A stretch of DNA of 35,221 nucleotides from Actinomycetes bacterium (GCA_021838305.1 JAKCEB010000007.1:1-35221); one strand, 5' to 3'. Counted from the stretch's first letter, positions 7,300-15,743 are shown. Translations and numbers: made by a program. Notes: generated by a model from the letters alone, not told the origin.

Positions 7300-7517
7300 A
7301 AGGACTCCGATGTTCGGAATGCAGCGAACTGCGTTCTACAATGCCGACCAGGCTTCCCGGCGCTCCAGCGCTAGTTTATCCGCTCCGGCGGTGCGGACAC
7401 AGCGACGACTGCAGAGGTTTTGTGTATCATCTCGGCCGTTGCAAACTGGAGGGCGATCCGCGGCAACCGGGGTCACCTACCACTCAGGGGCAGTACTTCC
7501 AAGAAAGGGTTGAAATC

Positions 7518-7949
7518 ATGGCGGAAAAGCCGAAAGCGCTTTCGGAGTTCAAGGACTTCGTATTGCAGGGCAACGTCGTCGACCTGGCGGTAGCTGTGGT
7601 GATAGCCACGTTCTTCGGGGCGATCGTCAAGGACATGGTCGGGTTGATCTTGTCGCTTCTTGCGATTCCTGGGAAGACGTCCCAATCCTTCTCGAGCTTG
7701 AAGTTCACGATCGGGCACGGGATTTTCAGTTACGGGCAGCTGATTCAAGACATTCTGACCTTTGTCATAGTTGCCGCGGTTGTGTTCTTCGCAGTGGTGC
7801 GTCCCGTGAGATCGCTACTTCTGAAGCGTCAAGCCACGCCCGACCCTGAGAGCACCGACCGGCCCTGCCCCGAGTGCCTGAGCGACATTCCGAAGGCCGC
7901 GACCCGCTGCCGTTACTGCACCTCGGAAGTCGCGGTCACCGTCTCCTGA
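7518..7949 (+). CDS. mscL: Large-conductance mechanosensitive channel with zinc-ribbon-like tail
   Basis: The 143-residue product starts with the MscL N-terminal helix and pore helix (EFKDFVLQGNVVDLAVAVVIATFFGAIVKDMV), has a shortened external loop, and a second membrane helix at about residues 75-96 (LIQDILTFVIVAAVVFFAVVR). MscL forms a homo-oligomeric pore that opens under membrane tension to release solutes in osmotic downshock. The cytoplasmic tail is unusual: Cys117/Cys120 (CPEC) and Cys131/Cys134 (CRYC) form a CXXC-10-CXXC ribbon in place of the usual charged C-terminal helix. The ATG at 7518 follows an AAGGG-type ribosome site; the frame is open upstream but is not conserved there. Confidence 0.9.
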   Translation: MAEKPKALSEFKDFVLQGNVVDLAVAVVIATFFGAIVKDMVGLILSLLAIPGKTSQSFSSLKFTIGHGIFSYGQLIQDILTFVIVAAVVFFAVVRPVRSLLLKRQATPDPESTDRPCPECLSDIPKAATRCRYCTSEVAVTVS

Positions 7950-8009
7950 TCGGTCGCATCCAGGCGGAGCGGTTTCTCGGGTTGGTGTAGCGGTGACTAC
8001 TCTCGGGAC

Positions 8010-9767
8010 GTGCCCCGACTGCGCCTAGCTCTCGCCCAGCTCAACTCTGTAGTAGGCGATCTCGAGCAGAACACGGAGCGAATCGTCGGTGCTTTGGAGT
8101 CCGCTACGGAGGCGGGCGCGGACGTGGCGGTCTTTCCTGAGCTGGCCGTGACCGGTTACCCACCGGAGGATCTTCTTCTCAAGCCGGGGTTCATCGCCGA
8201 CAACATGCGGGCGGTCGAGCGCATCGCGGCGGCGTCACGTCACTGCGTCTCGATCGTCGGTTTCGTAGACAAGCGTACGGACATCTACAACGCAGCGGCG
8301 ATATGTGCCGGCGGCACCGTCCGAGGCGTGTACCACAAGCAAGTTCTTCCTAACTACGGGGTCTTCGACGAGCAGCGCTACTTCACGGCGGGGACCGGTG
8401 CGTCGGAGCTTTTCGGGATAGCCGGGGTGACGGTCGGCGTGTCGATCTGCGAGGACGCCTGGAGCCCGACCGGTCCGATCTCGACCCAGGCCGCAGCAGG
8501 CGCTGAGCTCGTGGTCAACATCAACGCCTCGCCGTACTCGGTCGGGCGTGTCGCCGACAGGGAGCGCATGCTTGCGACACGCGCGGCCGACGCCAGCTGC
8601 TCGCTCGTCTACCTGAACTGCGTCGGAGGCCAGGACGAGTTGGTCTTCGACGGGGCCTCGATGGTCTTCGACGCCGGCGGTGAGCTGCTCGCGTCGTTGC
8701 CCCAATTCGAGGAGCTGGTAACTGTCGTCGACGTCGACGTGCGGGAAGTTTTTCGGAAGCGGTTGATAGACCCGAGGGGACGGCGAAGTGTGGGCGCTCT
8801 GCCTGTCAGCCTGCTTGGGGATCACCACGACGGGCCTAAGGAGGCAAACGCTCACCTGAGGCCCGAAGACCGGAGTCAGGGATTCGCTCAGTCCGCAGCC
8901 CCGGGTCGTGCGAGCCGCCTCGGGCGCGAGGCCGAGATCTACCAGGCGCTTGTACTCGGGACCAGGGACTACGTTCGCAAGAACGGGTTCAGCGACGTCG
9001 TGATCGGCCTCTCCGGAGGCATCGATTCGTCTCTCGTCGCTTTGATAGCCGCTGATGCTCTCGGAGCGGACCATGTAAACGGGGTTGCGATGCCGTCACG
9101 GTATTCGTCGAGCGGTTCAATCGACGACGCACAGAAGCTCGCCGCCAACTTGAAGATCGGCTTTCGAGTCGTTCCCATCGAAGGTCCCCACGTAGCGTTC
9201 CTGGAGCTCTTGGACGGAACTTTGAGCGCTGACTCTCCTGGCTTGGCTGAAGAAAATCTCCAAAGCAGAATACGAGGGTTGATACTCATGGCGCTGTCGA
9301 ACAAGCTCGGATGCCTAGTGCTCACGACCGGGAACAAGAGCGAGGCGGCTGTTGGGTATTCGACGCTTTACGGTGATACGGCTGGTGGTTTTGCTGTCAT
9401 AAAAGATGTCGCCAAGACCACCGTGTACCGTCTCTGCGAATGGCGCGACCGGGTAGGGCCTAACCCTTTGCTACCGCCGGACGTGATGACAAAGCCCCCG
9501 TCGGCGGAACTTCGTCCCGACCAGCGAGACGACCAGTCGCTGCCGGCCTACGATCTGCTCGACCCGCTGCTAGCCGCGTTCGTCGAGGACGACATGACAG
9601 CCAGCGAGCTCGTCGAGGCGGGTTTCGACGTATCTTTGGTTTCGCGCGTCGTCAGGCTCGTGGACCTTGCCGAATACAAGAGACGTCAGACGCCTCCCGG
9701 CATACGCATCACAGCCAAAGCGTTCGGACGGGACCGGCGCATGCCGATCACCAATGGCTATCGCTGA
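8010..9767 (+). CDS. nadE: Glutamine-dependent NAD+ synthetase
   Basis: The 585-residue product fuses a nitrilase-type glutaminase (about 1-270) to an ATP-pyrophosphatase synthetase (about 300-585). The Glu-Lys-Cys triad of the amidase is visible as Glu44 (FPELAVTGYPPEDLL), Lys110 (YHKQVLPNYGVFDE) and Cys147 (SICEDAW). The synthetase P-loop is SGGIDSS at 335-341, with TTGNKSE later. It converts deamido-NAD, ATP and glutamine to NAD+, the last step of NAD synthesis. The GTG at 8010 gives the conserved LRLALAQLN opening. It stands 60 bases after mscL and 24 bases before a tetR gene. Confidence 0.95.
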   Translation: MPRLRLALAQLNSVVGDLEQNTERIVGALESATEAGADVAVFPELAVTGYPPEDLLLKPGFIADNMRAVERIAAASRHCVSIVGFVDKRTDIYNAAAICAGGTVRGVYHKQVLPNYGVFDEQRYFTAGTGASELFGIAGVTVGVSICEDAWSPTGPISTQAAAGAELVVNINASPYSVGRVADRERMLATRAADASCSLVYLNCVGGQDELVFDGASMVFDAGGELLASLPQFEELVTVVDVDVREVFRKRLIDPRGRRSVGALPVSLLGDHHDGPKEANAHLRPEDRSQGFAQSAAPGRASRLGREAEIYQALVLGTRDYVRKNGFSDVVIGLSGGIDSSLVALIAADALGADHVNGVAMPSRYSSSGSIDDAQKLAANLKIGFRVVPIEGPHVAFLELLDGTLSADSPGLAEENLQSRIRGLILMALSNKLGCLVLTTGNKSEAAVGYSTLYGDTAGGFAVIKDVAKTTVYRLCEWRDRVGPNPLLPPDVMTKPPSAELRPDQRDDQSLPAYDLLDPLLAAFVEDDMTASELVEAGFDVSLVSRVVRLVDLAEYKRRQTPPGIRITAKAFGRDRRMPITNGYR

Positions 9768-9791
9768 CTCGAGCCTCGGTAGGATAGCAGG

Positions 9792-10448
9792 GTGAGCACG
9801 GTCGAGCTGGCAGAGGCACCGCGACGCACCCGGTCGCGCCGCGGCGAGGGCGACAAACTTCGCGAGGACATCCTCGAAGCCGCCGAGCGGATGCTCGTCG
9901 AAAGTAACGACCAGTCTTCGCTGTCTATCAGGGCAATCGCAAGCGCTGTCGGCGTGACCCCCCCGTCGATCTACCTTCACTTCGCGGACCGAAACGAGCT
10001 GCTTTTTGCTGTATGCGAACGTCAAAGCAGAGAAATCGAGGGCGCTATGGAGGCCGCTTGCGACGGGGTCGCCGATCCTTGGGAGAGGTTGCGGCGACGG
10101 GGTAGGGCTTATCTTACTTGGGGCCTTCAGAATCCGGAGCACTACCGGATCTTGACGATGAGCCATTCGGATGCGACCCCCCAATGCTTCACCGACGAGC
10201 GCCTTGCTGGGATGGCCGGCCTTCAGGCTGTCCGGGCCGACCTCGTTGCCGGGATCGAAGCGGGGGCGTTCGATCCGATGAGCGACCCGCTCGGATGTAG
10301 CGAGCTTTTGTGGATGGCCGTCCACGGGATGGTCTCGCTTCTGATCTGCAAGCCCGAATTCCCTTTCGGCGACCCCGACCGTGTCTACGAAGCCATGTTC
10401 GAGCTGCTCCACCACGGCGTTGCCTCGAGGGTGGCCGCTTCCCTGTGA
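9792..10448 (+). CDS. TetR-family transcriptional regulator
   Basis: The 218-residue product has a basic leader (RRTRSRRGEG), a TetR helix-turn-helix at about residues 24-70 (LREDILEAAERMLVES, ITS-type helix SIRAIASAVGVTPPSIYLHFADRNELL) and an all-helical ligand domain resembling the WHG/TetR_C_13 group (PEHYRILTMSH). The ligand is unknown. The GTG start at 9792 follows a possible -10 box TAGGAT (9779-9784) at the distance expected for a leaderless transcript. Its TGA overlaps the ATG of the next gene by one base, so the two are probably translationally coupled and it may control its own operon. Confidence 0.88.
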   Translation: MSTVELAEAPRRTRSRRGEGDKLREDILEAAERMLVESNDQSSLSIRAIASAVGVTPPSIYLHFADRNELLFAVCERQSREIEGAMEAACDGVADPWERLRRRGRAYLTWGLQNPEHYRILTMSHSDATPQCFTDERLAGMAGLQAVRADLVAGIEAGAFDPMSDPLGCSELLWMAVHGMVSLLICKPEFPFGDPDRVYEAMFELLHHGVASRVAASL

Positions 10449-11032
10449 TGTCCCCGGACGCGTCGGGAGAACTCCTCGGTTTGGAAGAGTCCTCCCGCGT
10501 TGCTGCACGCCATCACTGGGTCGAGTCGAACATGTTCACTCTGCTAGGCGGTTGGGTGAAGACAACGTCGACACCCGAAGCGAAGCTTCTCTTCGACCGT
10601 CAGGCGGGCCACCACGCGTGGAGGGCCCAGCAATGGTGGAACCGGCTGCCGGCGCTGGCCGACGTAGACCGGGCGGCACTGGTAGCACGACCCGGCGATC
10701 GCCTGTCGGCCGTGTTCAAAGCCGTGAGCGACGAGGAGTCGACCGTGTCGCGACTCGTGTGCACCTACAGGGTTCTAATACCAAGGCTCGCCGTATCCTA
10801 CGAGCGCCACCGGACTAGGGCTAGTGCGGTGGCTGACTCGTCCGTGCTGCGCACCCTCGAGATCGTCGCCCGTGACGTATCCTCGGACTGGTTGGACGGC
10901 GAGGCGGTCTTGGAGCGCGTTCTGGAAAGCGAGATCCCACCTGCCGGCGAGTGCGACTACGAGGCGCTGAGTGCCGCTAACACCTTCGCCGCCTCCATCG
11001 AGGTCCAGCTAGCTTCAGCAGCTGGCTTTTAG
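10448..11032 (+). CDS. Uncharacterised helical protein, possibly ferritin-like
   Basis: I do not recognise a firm family. The 194-residue product is soluble and predicted mostly helical, rich in His, Trp and Glu in its first half ([27 protein letters not shown]), with [14 protein letters not shown] and [17 protein letters not shown] later. Regularly spaced His and Glu residues in long helices resemble proteins loosely described as ferritin-like in actinobacteria, but no canonical EXXH pair is evident, so metal binding is only a guess. The ATG overlaps the tetR stop (TGATG), and an RsbV-like gene follows at once, so it likely belongs to a TetR-controlled unit. Confidence 0.7.
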   Translation: MSPDASGELLGLEESSRVAARHHWVESNMFTLLGGWVKTTSTPEAKLLFDRQAGHHAWRAQQWWNRLPALADVDRAALVARPGDRLSAVFKAVSDEESTVSRLVCTYRVLIPRLAVSYERHRTRASAVADSSVLRTLEIVARDVSSDWLDGEAVLERVLESEIPPAGECDYEALSAANTFAASIEVQLASAAGF

Positions 11033-11058
11033 GCTGTTTGCGAACTAGGGTGGCCCAC

Positions 11059-11397
11059 GTGGAGCTCGGTCTGCATGTCGACACAAGTCGCCCCCCTTAC
11101 ACCGTCATCGAGGTTCGGGGGGAGTTGGACGTCTACAGTGCGCCGCGCCTTCGCGAGGCGCTTGTCGAATTGGTTAGCGAGGGCCACCGCCAACTGATCG
11201 CGAATCTCGAGGCGGTCGATTTCCTGGACTCCACCGGTCTCGGAGTCCTGGTGGGTGGCCTTAAGCGGCTCAGGAGTAACGACGGCGACCTTGCCTTGGT
11301 GTGTACCCAGTCGCGAATCCTCAAAGTGTTCGATATCACAGGGTTGACCACAGTCTTCCGGATCGGCGCTTCGGTTGACGACTGCATGGCCGGCTGA
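11059..11397 (+). CDS. STAS-domain anti-anti-sigma factor (RsbV-like)
   Basis: From the GTG at 11059 the product has 112 residues and is a single STAS domain. The phosphorylation motif [14 protein letters not shown] is present, with Ser58 as the expected phospho-site, along with [19 protein letters not shown] and [13 protein letters not shown]. Such proteins bind an RsbW-type kinase when unphosphorylated and release the sigma factor. Starts at GTG 11050 or TTG 11038 are in frame; I chose 11059 because AGGG (11047-11050) sits eight bases upstream and homologues start close to the first strand. The partner kinase gene follows 14 bases downstream. Confidence 0.9.
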   Translation: MELGLHVDTSRPPYTVIEVRGELDVYSAPRLREALVELVSEGHRQLIANLEAVDFLDSTGLGVLVGGLKRLRSNDGDLALVCTQSRILKVFDITGLTTVFRIGASVDDCMAG

Positions 11398-11411
11398 GTT
11401 CGGAGCGAGCC

Positions 11412-11903
11412 GTGTCGGCTAGGTCGAAGTCCCTCGAGTTGGCGATCCCGGCCCGTCCGGAATACGTGGCGGTGGTCCGTCTCGTCGTCGCCTCCCTCGC
11501 CGCAAGCAGGCGTAACCTGGCGGCGGACCGGATCGACGATCTGAAACTGGCCGTGTCGGAGGCGTGCACCAACGCTATAGAGGCCAACCAGGAGGTGGAC
11601 GCCGAGCAGTCGGCGCCGGTCTTCGTCAGCTGTTGGGAAGCACCCGAGAGATTCGAAGTGTGCGTTGCGGACTCCGGGACCGGGTTCGATCCGTCGAATC
11701 TTTCAGTGCACCCGCCTGTCACCGATCCGGAGAGGCTCACCTTCGAGCGCGGCCTCGGCATCCCGCTCATAAGATCGCTCGTGGACGAGCTGCGCTTCGA
11801 CTCGACGCCTTCGGGGACACAGGTGTGGATGACAATATTCGGGGGTCCCGGCTCGGGGGACGCTACGACCGAAATCGTACGGACGGTCGTCAGTCGCGAG
11901 TAA
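11412..11903 (+). CDS. RsbW-like anti-sigma factor serine kinase
   Basis: The 163-residue product is a GHKL-type ATPase of the HATPase_c_2 group. The N-box (SEACTNAIEA), G1 box (VADSGTGFDP) and G2 box (RGLGIPLIRSLVDEL) are all visible. These kinases sequester a SigB/SigF-like factor and inactivate it, and phosphorylate their STAS partner. The start is a GTG at 11412 with GGAGCGAG upstream. No sigma factor or PP2C phosphatase gene is present within the window, so the target sigma factor must be encoded elsewhere. Confidence 0.9.
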   Translation: MSARSKSLELAIPARPEYVAVVRLVVASLAASRRNLAADRIDDLKLAVSEACTNAIEANQEVDAEQSAPVFVSCWEAPERFEVCVADSGTGFDPSNLSVHPPVTDPERLTFERGLGIPLIRSLVDELRFDSTPSGTQVWMTIFGGPGSGDATTEIVRTVVSRE

Positions 11904-11999
11904 CTGCCGCTCAAGTTGCGTCGGCCACGAACTCGGGGGAACCCAGCCGGTCGAGGTTTGCACCAGAGAATCGCCCGACGGAAATCCTGATCAACCCGG

Positions 12000-12005
12000 T
12001 AGTGT
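12000..12005 (+). promoter_or_regulatory. Possible leaderless -10 box before DUF4395 gene
   Basis: TAGTGT at 12000-12005 fits TAnnnT and ends seven bases before the GTG at 12013, the distance at which transcription would start on the start codon. No ribosome site is seen upstream of that GTG, and no clear -35 is found. Confidence 0.3.
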
Positions 12006-12012
12006 TTATTAG

Positions 12013-12534
12013 GTGAGGAAGATCTTCGGCTTTCCCGAACAGGTCAACGAAACTTCCGCCCGGGTTGTCGCTGGCGGAGTCGTCGCTATGGCCGGAACCG
12101 CAGTGTTGGCGGACCAGCCCTGGCTGATGGTTCCGCTCGTGTATGGCTTCGCCGCCCGTGTCGCATCCGGCCCGCGCCTGAGCCCGCTCGGGCAGCTCGC
12201 AACCCGAATTGTCACCCCCAGGCTCGGCGTGGAGCATAAGTTCACCCCGGGACCCCCGAAGCGCTTCGCCCAGGCCGTCGGGTTGACCGTGTCAAGCGTC
12301 GCGATGTTCCTCCATTTCCGCCGGGGCAGGACTGGCGCGGCGAAGGTTGCGCTCGGCCTGCTCATCGTTGCCGCGGGCCTTGAAGCTGGTTTCGGCCTTT
12401 GCCTCGGATGCAGGATGTTCGCCCTCGGAATGCGCCTCGGCCTTGTGCCTGAGGAGACGTGCCGAGAGTGCGCCGACATCTGGGCACGGACGGCACCCCG
12501 GAAAGAGTTTTCCGAAGAATGTGTTGACATTTAA
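12013..12534 (+). CDS. DUF4395 membrane protein
   Basis: The 173-residue product matches DUF4395: an N-terminal FGFPEQVNETSARVVAG, membrane segments at about residues 20-38, 39-55, 91-106 and 115-135, and the conserved PRLSPLGQLATRIVTPRL. It carries a cysteine cluster GLCLGCRMF and ETCRECADI near the C-terminus, the two CXXC-like pairs typical of the family. Homologues are often beside thioredoxin-like or sulfurtransferase genes, but the function is unknown; redox or sulfur handling is a fair guess only. The gene ends inside the palindrome of the downstream dtxR promoter. Confidence 0.87.
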   Translation: MRKIFGFPEQVNETSARVVAGGVVAMAGTAVLADQPWLMVPLVYGFAARVASGPRLSPLGQLATRIVTPRLGVEHKFTPGPPKRFAQAVGLTVSSVAMFLHFRRGRTGAAKVALGLLIVAAGLEAGFGLCLGCRMFALGMRLGLVPEETCRECADIWARTAPRKEFSEECVDI

Positions 12535-12552
12535 CTAAGTAAAATCTAAGGT
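12524..12552 (+). promoter_or_regulatory. Sigma-70-type promoter of the DtxR-family gene
   Basis: A perfect -35 TTGACA (12524-12529), a 17-base spacer and a -10 TAAGGT (12547-12552) precede the ATG at 12568. Transcription would start about eight bases before the ATG, giving a near-leaderless mRNA. The -35 lies within the last codons of the DUF4395 gene. Confidence 0.65.
12529..12545. promoter_or_regulatory. Palindromic operator in the dtxR-family promoter
   Basis: The 17-mer ATTTAACTAAGTAAAAT is an almost perfect dyad: seven of eight base pairs are symmetric about 12537. It fills the spacer between -35 and -10, an ideal repression site, and is A/T-rich like DtxR/MntR-class operators. Autoregulation by the adjacent regulator is inferred. 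Confidence 0.55.
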
Positions 12553-12567
12553 TCGGGCTGCGAAATT

Positions 12568-13398
12568 ATGGATGCGGCCCTCAACAAGTCAGAGCGCGAG
12601 ACGCTGAAAGCCATTTGGCGGATCACCTCCCTGCAACCGGGTGAGTCGACCGGCGACCCTTCGGGCGCGCGCACCGGCGACCTCGCATCGTCGCTCAATG
12701 TGACTCCGGGTGCTATGACGGCCACGGTCAAAAAGCTCGCCGATCGGGGTCTCGTCCTGCACACCCCCTACCATGGGGTGGCGCTCACCGACGTCGGCCG
12801 TCGCCTTGCGATGGGCGTCCTTCGCCGACATCGCATAGTCGAACGCTTCTTGGCAGACTACCTCGGCTACACCTGGTCAGAGGCTGACCGCTTAGCCTTG
12901 TCGTTCGAGCACTCCCTGCCGAAGGAAGTCGAGGACCGGCTGTTCGTGGCTTTGGACAGGCCCGCTACCTGCCCTCACGGTTTCCCGATCCCGACCAGCG
13001 GAAGCGACGACTTGCCGTCGATGCCGGCGTTGTACGACCTTGCGCCGGGCGACAGAGCTGTTGTGGCACTGCCGGGGTCGATCGATGCCGAAGTCGTGAC
13101 GTTTCTCGACGGCCTTGGAGTTCGCCCGAGTGTCGAGGTGAAGATAGTGGACAAACAACCTTTCGGCGGACCGCTAGTCGTCTCTGTCGACGGCCAAGAG
13201 CGGATGCTGGGCGAGAAGCTTGCGAGAGTCATCCTCGTGAGCAGGGCGGTCGACCAGCAATCCGGCAGTGGGTCTGGCAGCCACCGAAGCACTGGTGCTA
13301 AGCAGACCAGCCAACCAAGTAACACCAGCAGTGCAGTTGACATTCAAACATCCGAAACCGATAGAAAGGAACCGTCTGCAGATGCGATTCGTCGCTGA
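12568..13398 (+). CDS. DtxR/IdeR/MntR-family metal-dependent regulator with extra C-terminal tail
   Basis: The 276-residue product has an N-terminal winged helix (about 8-78), the DtxR dimerisation and metal domain (about 79-142, ending CPHGFPIP) and an SH3-like FeoA domain (about 155-230). By alignment from memory to M. tuberculosis IdeR, ligands His79, Glu83, Glu105 and His106 are kept (His88, Glu92, Glu114, His115), but Met10, His98 and Cys102 correspond to Glu11, Asp107 and Leu111, so metal preference is uncertain. The last 45 or so residues are Ser/Gln/Thr-rich and not part of the family; this stretch also holds the ribosome site of hppA, whose ATG lies 17 bases before the stop. Confidence 0.9.
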   Translation: MDAALNKSERETLKAIWRITSLQPGESTGDPSGARTGDLASSLNVTPGAMTATVKKLADRGLVLHTPYHGVALTDVGRRLAMGVLRRHRIVERFLADYLGYTWSEADRLALSFEHSLPKEVEDRLFVALDRPATCPHGFPIPTSGSDDLPSMPALYDLAPGDRAVVALPGSIDAEVVTFLDGLGVRPSVEVKIVDKQPFGGPLVVSVDGQERMLGEKLARVILVSRAVDQQSGSGSGSHRSTGAKQTSQPSNTSSAVDIQTSETDRKEPSADAIRR

Positions 13399-15724
13399 GG
13401 GCGGCTACCAGCCGTTCCACCTTCACAGCACGGAATGGGCGTGGCTCATATTTGCCGCGGCCTGCGGGCTCATAGCGATCGTCACGGGACTGGTCTTGAT
13501 GCGGGGCATGCTCGCGTCCGACCAGGGCACTCCTTCGATGATCGAGATCGCCAAGGCGGTTCAAGAAGGCGCTCAGGCGTATCTTGTGCGCCAGTTCAGG
13601 GCGATTGGGATCATAGTCATCCCACTCGCAATCCTCGTCTTCGTCACCGCCAGCAAAGTGACAGAGACGGTGACCGTAAACGGTGTGACGACCAAACATA
13701 CCGCACTGTCCTACGGGTTGTCCGGCCTGTTCCGCGCAATCGCGTTTCTCATTGGCGCGTCCTTGTCCGGGTTGGCGGGCTTCATCGGCATGAGCACAGC
13801 CGTAAGGGGAAATGTCCGCACCGCCGCTGCAGCGCGTGACGGCTCGCTGCAGGGTGCCCTCAAGGTGGCCTTTCGCACCGGGGCTATCACAGGCCTGATG
13901 GTCGTGGGCCTCGGCCTTCTCGGTGCGACCATCATCATCATGCTCACCCAGAACACCGCCACCGCTACGCTGGTCGGGTTCGGGTTCGGCTGTTCACTCC
14001 TGGCGCTTTTCATGCGCGTCGGCGGCGGCATCTTCACGAAGGCGGCGGACGTAGGCGCTGACTTGGTCGGCAAAGTCGAAGCCGGCATACCCGAAGACGA
14101 CCCCCGCAACGCGGCCACGATCGCCGACAACGTCGGAGACAATGTGGGTGACTGCGCCGGCATGGGGGCAGACCTCTTCGAGTCCTATGTGGTCATACTG
14201 GTCGCAACCCTGATACTTGCGAACGCTGCGTTCCCCGGCCGAGGTCAGGTGGGGCTTGCCTTCTCGCTCATCGTGCCTGCCATCGGCATCCTCGCATCTA
14301 TCATCGGTATCTTTGCGGTGAAAGCGACCTCGAAGGACCGCACGGCTATGGCGCCGATCAACCGAGGCCTTCTTGTGTCCGCTGTTCTGACCATCCTCGG
14401 AACGCTTGCTGTCTCTGCGTGGTACGTGCACAGTTACAGGGTCTTCTTCGCCGTGACTACCGGCGTCGTTCTCGGACAAGTGGCAAGTCGAGTGACAGAA
14501 TACTACACGTCGACGGAGACGAGCCCGGTCCGCGACATCGCCGAATCGACTCGGACAGGACCCGCCACAGCGGTCCTTTCGGGCATAAGCACAGGCCTCG
14601 AGTCGGCGACGCCGGCGATCATTGCGATCGTGCTTGCAATCGTCGTCGCGATCGCCCTCGGCAAGGGAAACATCCAGTACGAGCTCTATCTCGTATCGCT
14701 TGTAGGCCTCGGGCTTCTCTCGAACGCCGGAATCGTCGTATCGGAGGACACGTTCGGGCCCATCTCCGACAACGCAGCCGGTATCGCGGAGATGAGCGGT
14801 GAGTTCCATGGCGAGCCGGAGCGGATCATGGTCAGCCTCGACGCCGTGGGCAACACAACCAAAGCGATCACGAAGGGATTTGCGATCGGATCAGCGGTCA
14901 TCGCTGCGGTCGCGTTGTTCGCAAGCTACATACAGACGATCGCGGAGAACGCCAAAGGCGTACCTCAGCTGACCGGCAAAGCGGCAAACGCCCTCTTCAC
15001 GACCGTCTCTCAGAGCATCATCAACGTCGCCAACCCGAAGACCTTCCTCGGCTTGCTCATCGGTGGGTCGATCGCATTCCTCTTCTCTTCGTTGGCTATC
15101 CGCGCCGTCGGACGCTCCGCGGGCACCGTGGTAGAGGAGGTAAGGCGGCAGTTCCGTGAGCATCCCGGGATCATGGACCGAACCGAGCGTCCAGAGTACG
15201 GCCGGGTCATCGACATCTGCACGGCGGCCGCGCAGCGCGAGCTGGCGACGCCAGCCCTGCTGGCGATCCTTTCCCCTGTCGTAGTCGGCTTTGCCATCGG
15301 CTACGAGGCGCTCGGTGCGTTCCTCGCGGGAACGATCCTCACCGGACAGCTGATGGCGAACTTCCTGAACAACGCCGGGGGCGCCTGGGACAACGCTAAG
15401 AAGTACATCGAGGACGGACACGAGGGCGGCAAAGGTTCGGAGTCGCACAAAGCCGCCGTCATCGGTGACACAGTCGGCGACCCGTTCAAAGACACTGCCG
15501 GCCCGGCCATCAACCCGCTGATCAAGGTGATGAACCTCGTGAGCCTGCTCATCCTGCCGGCGATCATAAGCTTGCAGTCCGACACCGTACTGCGGACCGT
15601 CATCGCCGTGCTCGCGGGTGCCGTGATCCTCGGTGGTGTACTTTTCTCCAAGCGGAAGATGGCCCCGGTGGGCGACGAGACCCCCGGAAGCTCCACGCAA
15701 TCGGTCGGTGCCGGGCAGGTCTAG
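13382..15724 (+). CDS. hppA: Membrane proton-pumping pyrophosphatase, K+-independent type
   Basis: The 780-residue product has about 16 membrane helices and the H+-PPase signatures: DVGADLVGKVEAGIPEDDPRN from about residue 223, DNVGDNVGDCAGMGAD, and near the C-terminus GDTVGDPFKDTAGPAINPL. It couples hydrolysis of pyrophosphate to proton export across the plasma membrane. Lys494 in GNTTKAITKG is the residue that marks the K+-independent subfamily (K+-dependent enzymes have Ala). The ATG at 13382 has GAAAGGA at 13364-13370; it overlaps the DtxR-family gene by 17 bases, so the two are co-transcribed and probably coupled. The frame is open upstream to 13268 but that part is the regulator's gene. 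Confidence 0.96.
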   Translation: MRFVAEGGYQPFHLHSTEWAWLIFAAACGLIAIVTGLVLMRGMLASDQGTPSMIEIAKAVQEGAQAYLVRQFRAIGIIVIPLAILVFVTASKVTETVTVNGVTTKHTALSYGLSGLFRAIAFLIGASLSGLAGFIGMSTAVRGNVRTAAAARDGSLQGALKVAFRTGAITGLMVVGLGLLGATIIIMLTQNTATATLVGFGFGCSLLALFMRVGGGIFTKAADVGADLVGKVEAGIPEDDPRNAATIADNVGDNVGDCAGMGADLFESYVVILVATLILANAAFPGRGQVGLAFSLIVPAIGILASIIGIFAVKATSKDRTAMAPINRGLLVSAVLTILGTLAVSAWYVHSYRVFFAVTTGVVLGQVASRVTEYYTSTETSPVRDIAESTRTGPATAVLSGISTGLESATPAIIAIVLAIVVAIALGKGNIQYELYLVSLVGLGLLSNAGIVVSEDTFGPISDNAAGIAEMSGEFHGEPERIMVSLDAVGNTTKAITKGFAIGSAVIAAVALFASYIQTIAENAKGVPQLTGKAANALFTTVSQSIINVANPKTFLGLLIGGSIAFLFSSLAIRAVGRSAGTVVEEVRRQFREHPGIMDRTERPEYGRVIDICTAAAQRELATPALLAILSPVVVGFAIGYEALGAFLAGTILTGQLMANFLNNAGGAWDNAKKYIEDGHEGGKGSESHKAAVIGDTVGDPFKDTAGPAINPLIKVMNLVSLLILPAIISLQSDTVLRTVIAVLAGAVILGGVLFSKRKMAPVGDETPGSSTQSVGAGQV

Positions 15725-15743
15725 GTAATCCCCGAAGAGAAAC

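Noticed and set aside
9570-10508. 312-residue minus-strand frame opposite nadE end and tetR
   Set aside because: It lies across two well-supported plus-strand genes and their junction and shows no domain.
11904-12012. Possible promoter with -35 and -10 before the DUF4395 gene
   Set aside because: Only a -10-like TAGTGT is credible; no -35 is found at 16-18 bases, so a full promoter is not claimed.
13994-15700. Long minus-strand open frames opposite hppA
   Set aside because: They are antisense shadows of a clearly conserved membrane pyrophosphatase; their products are charged, low-complexity and without domains.
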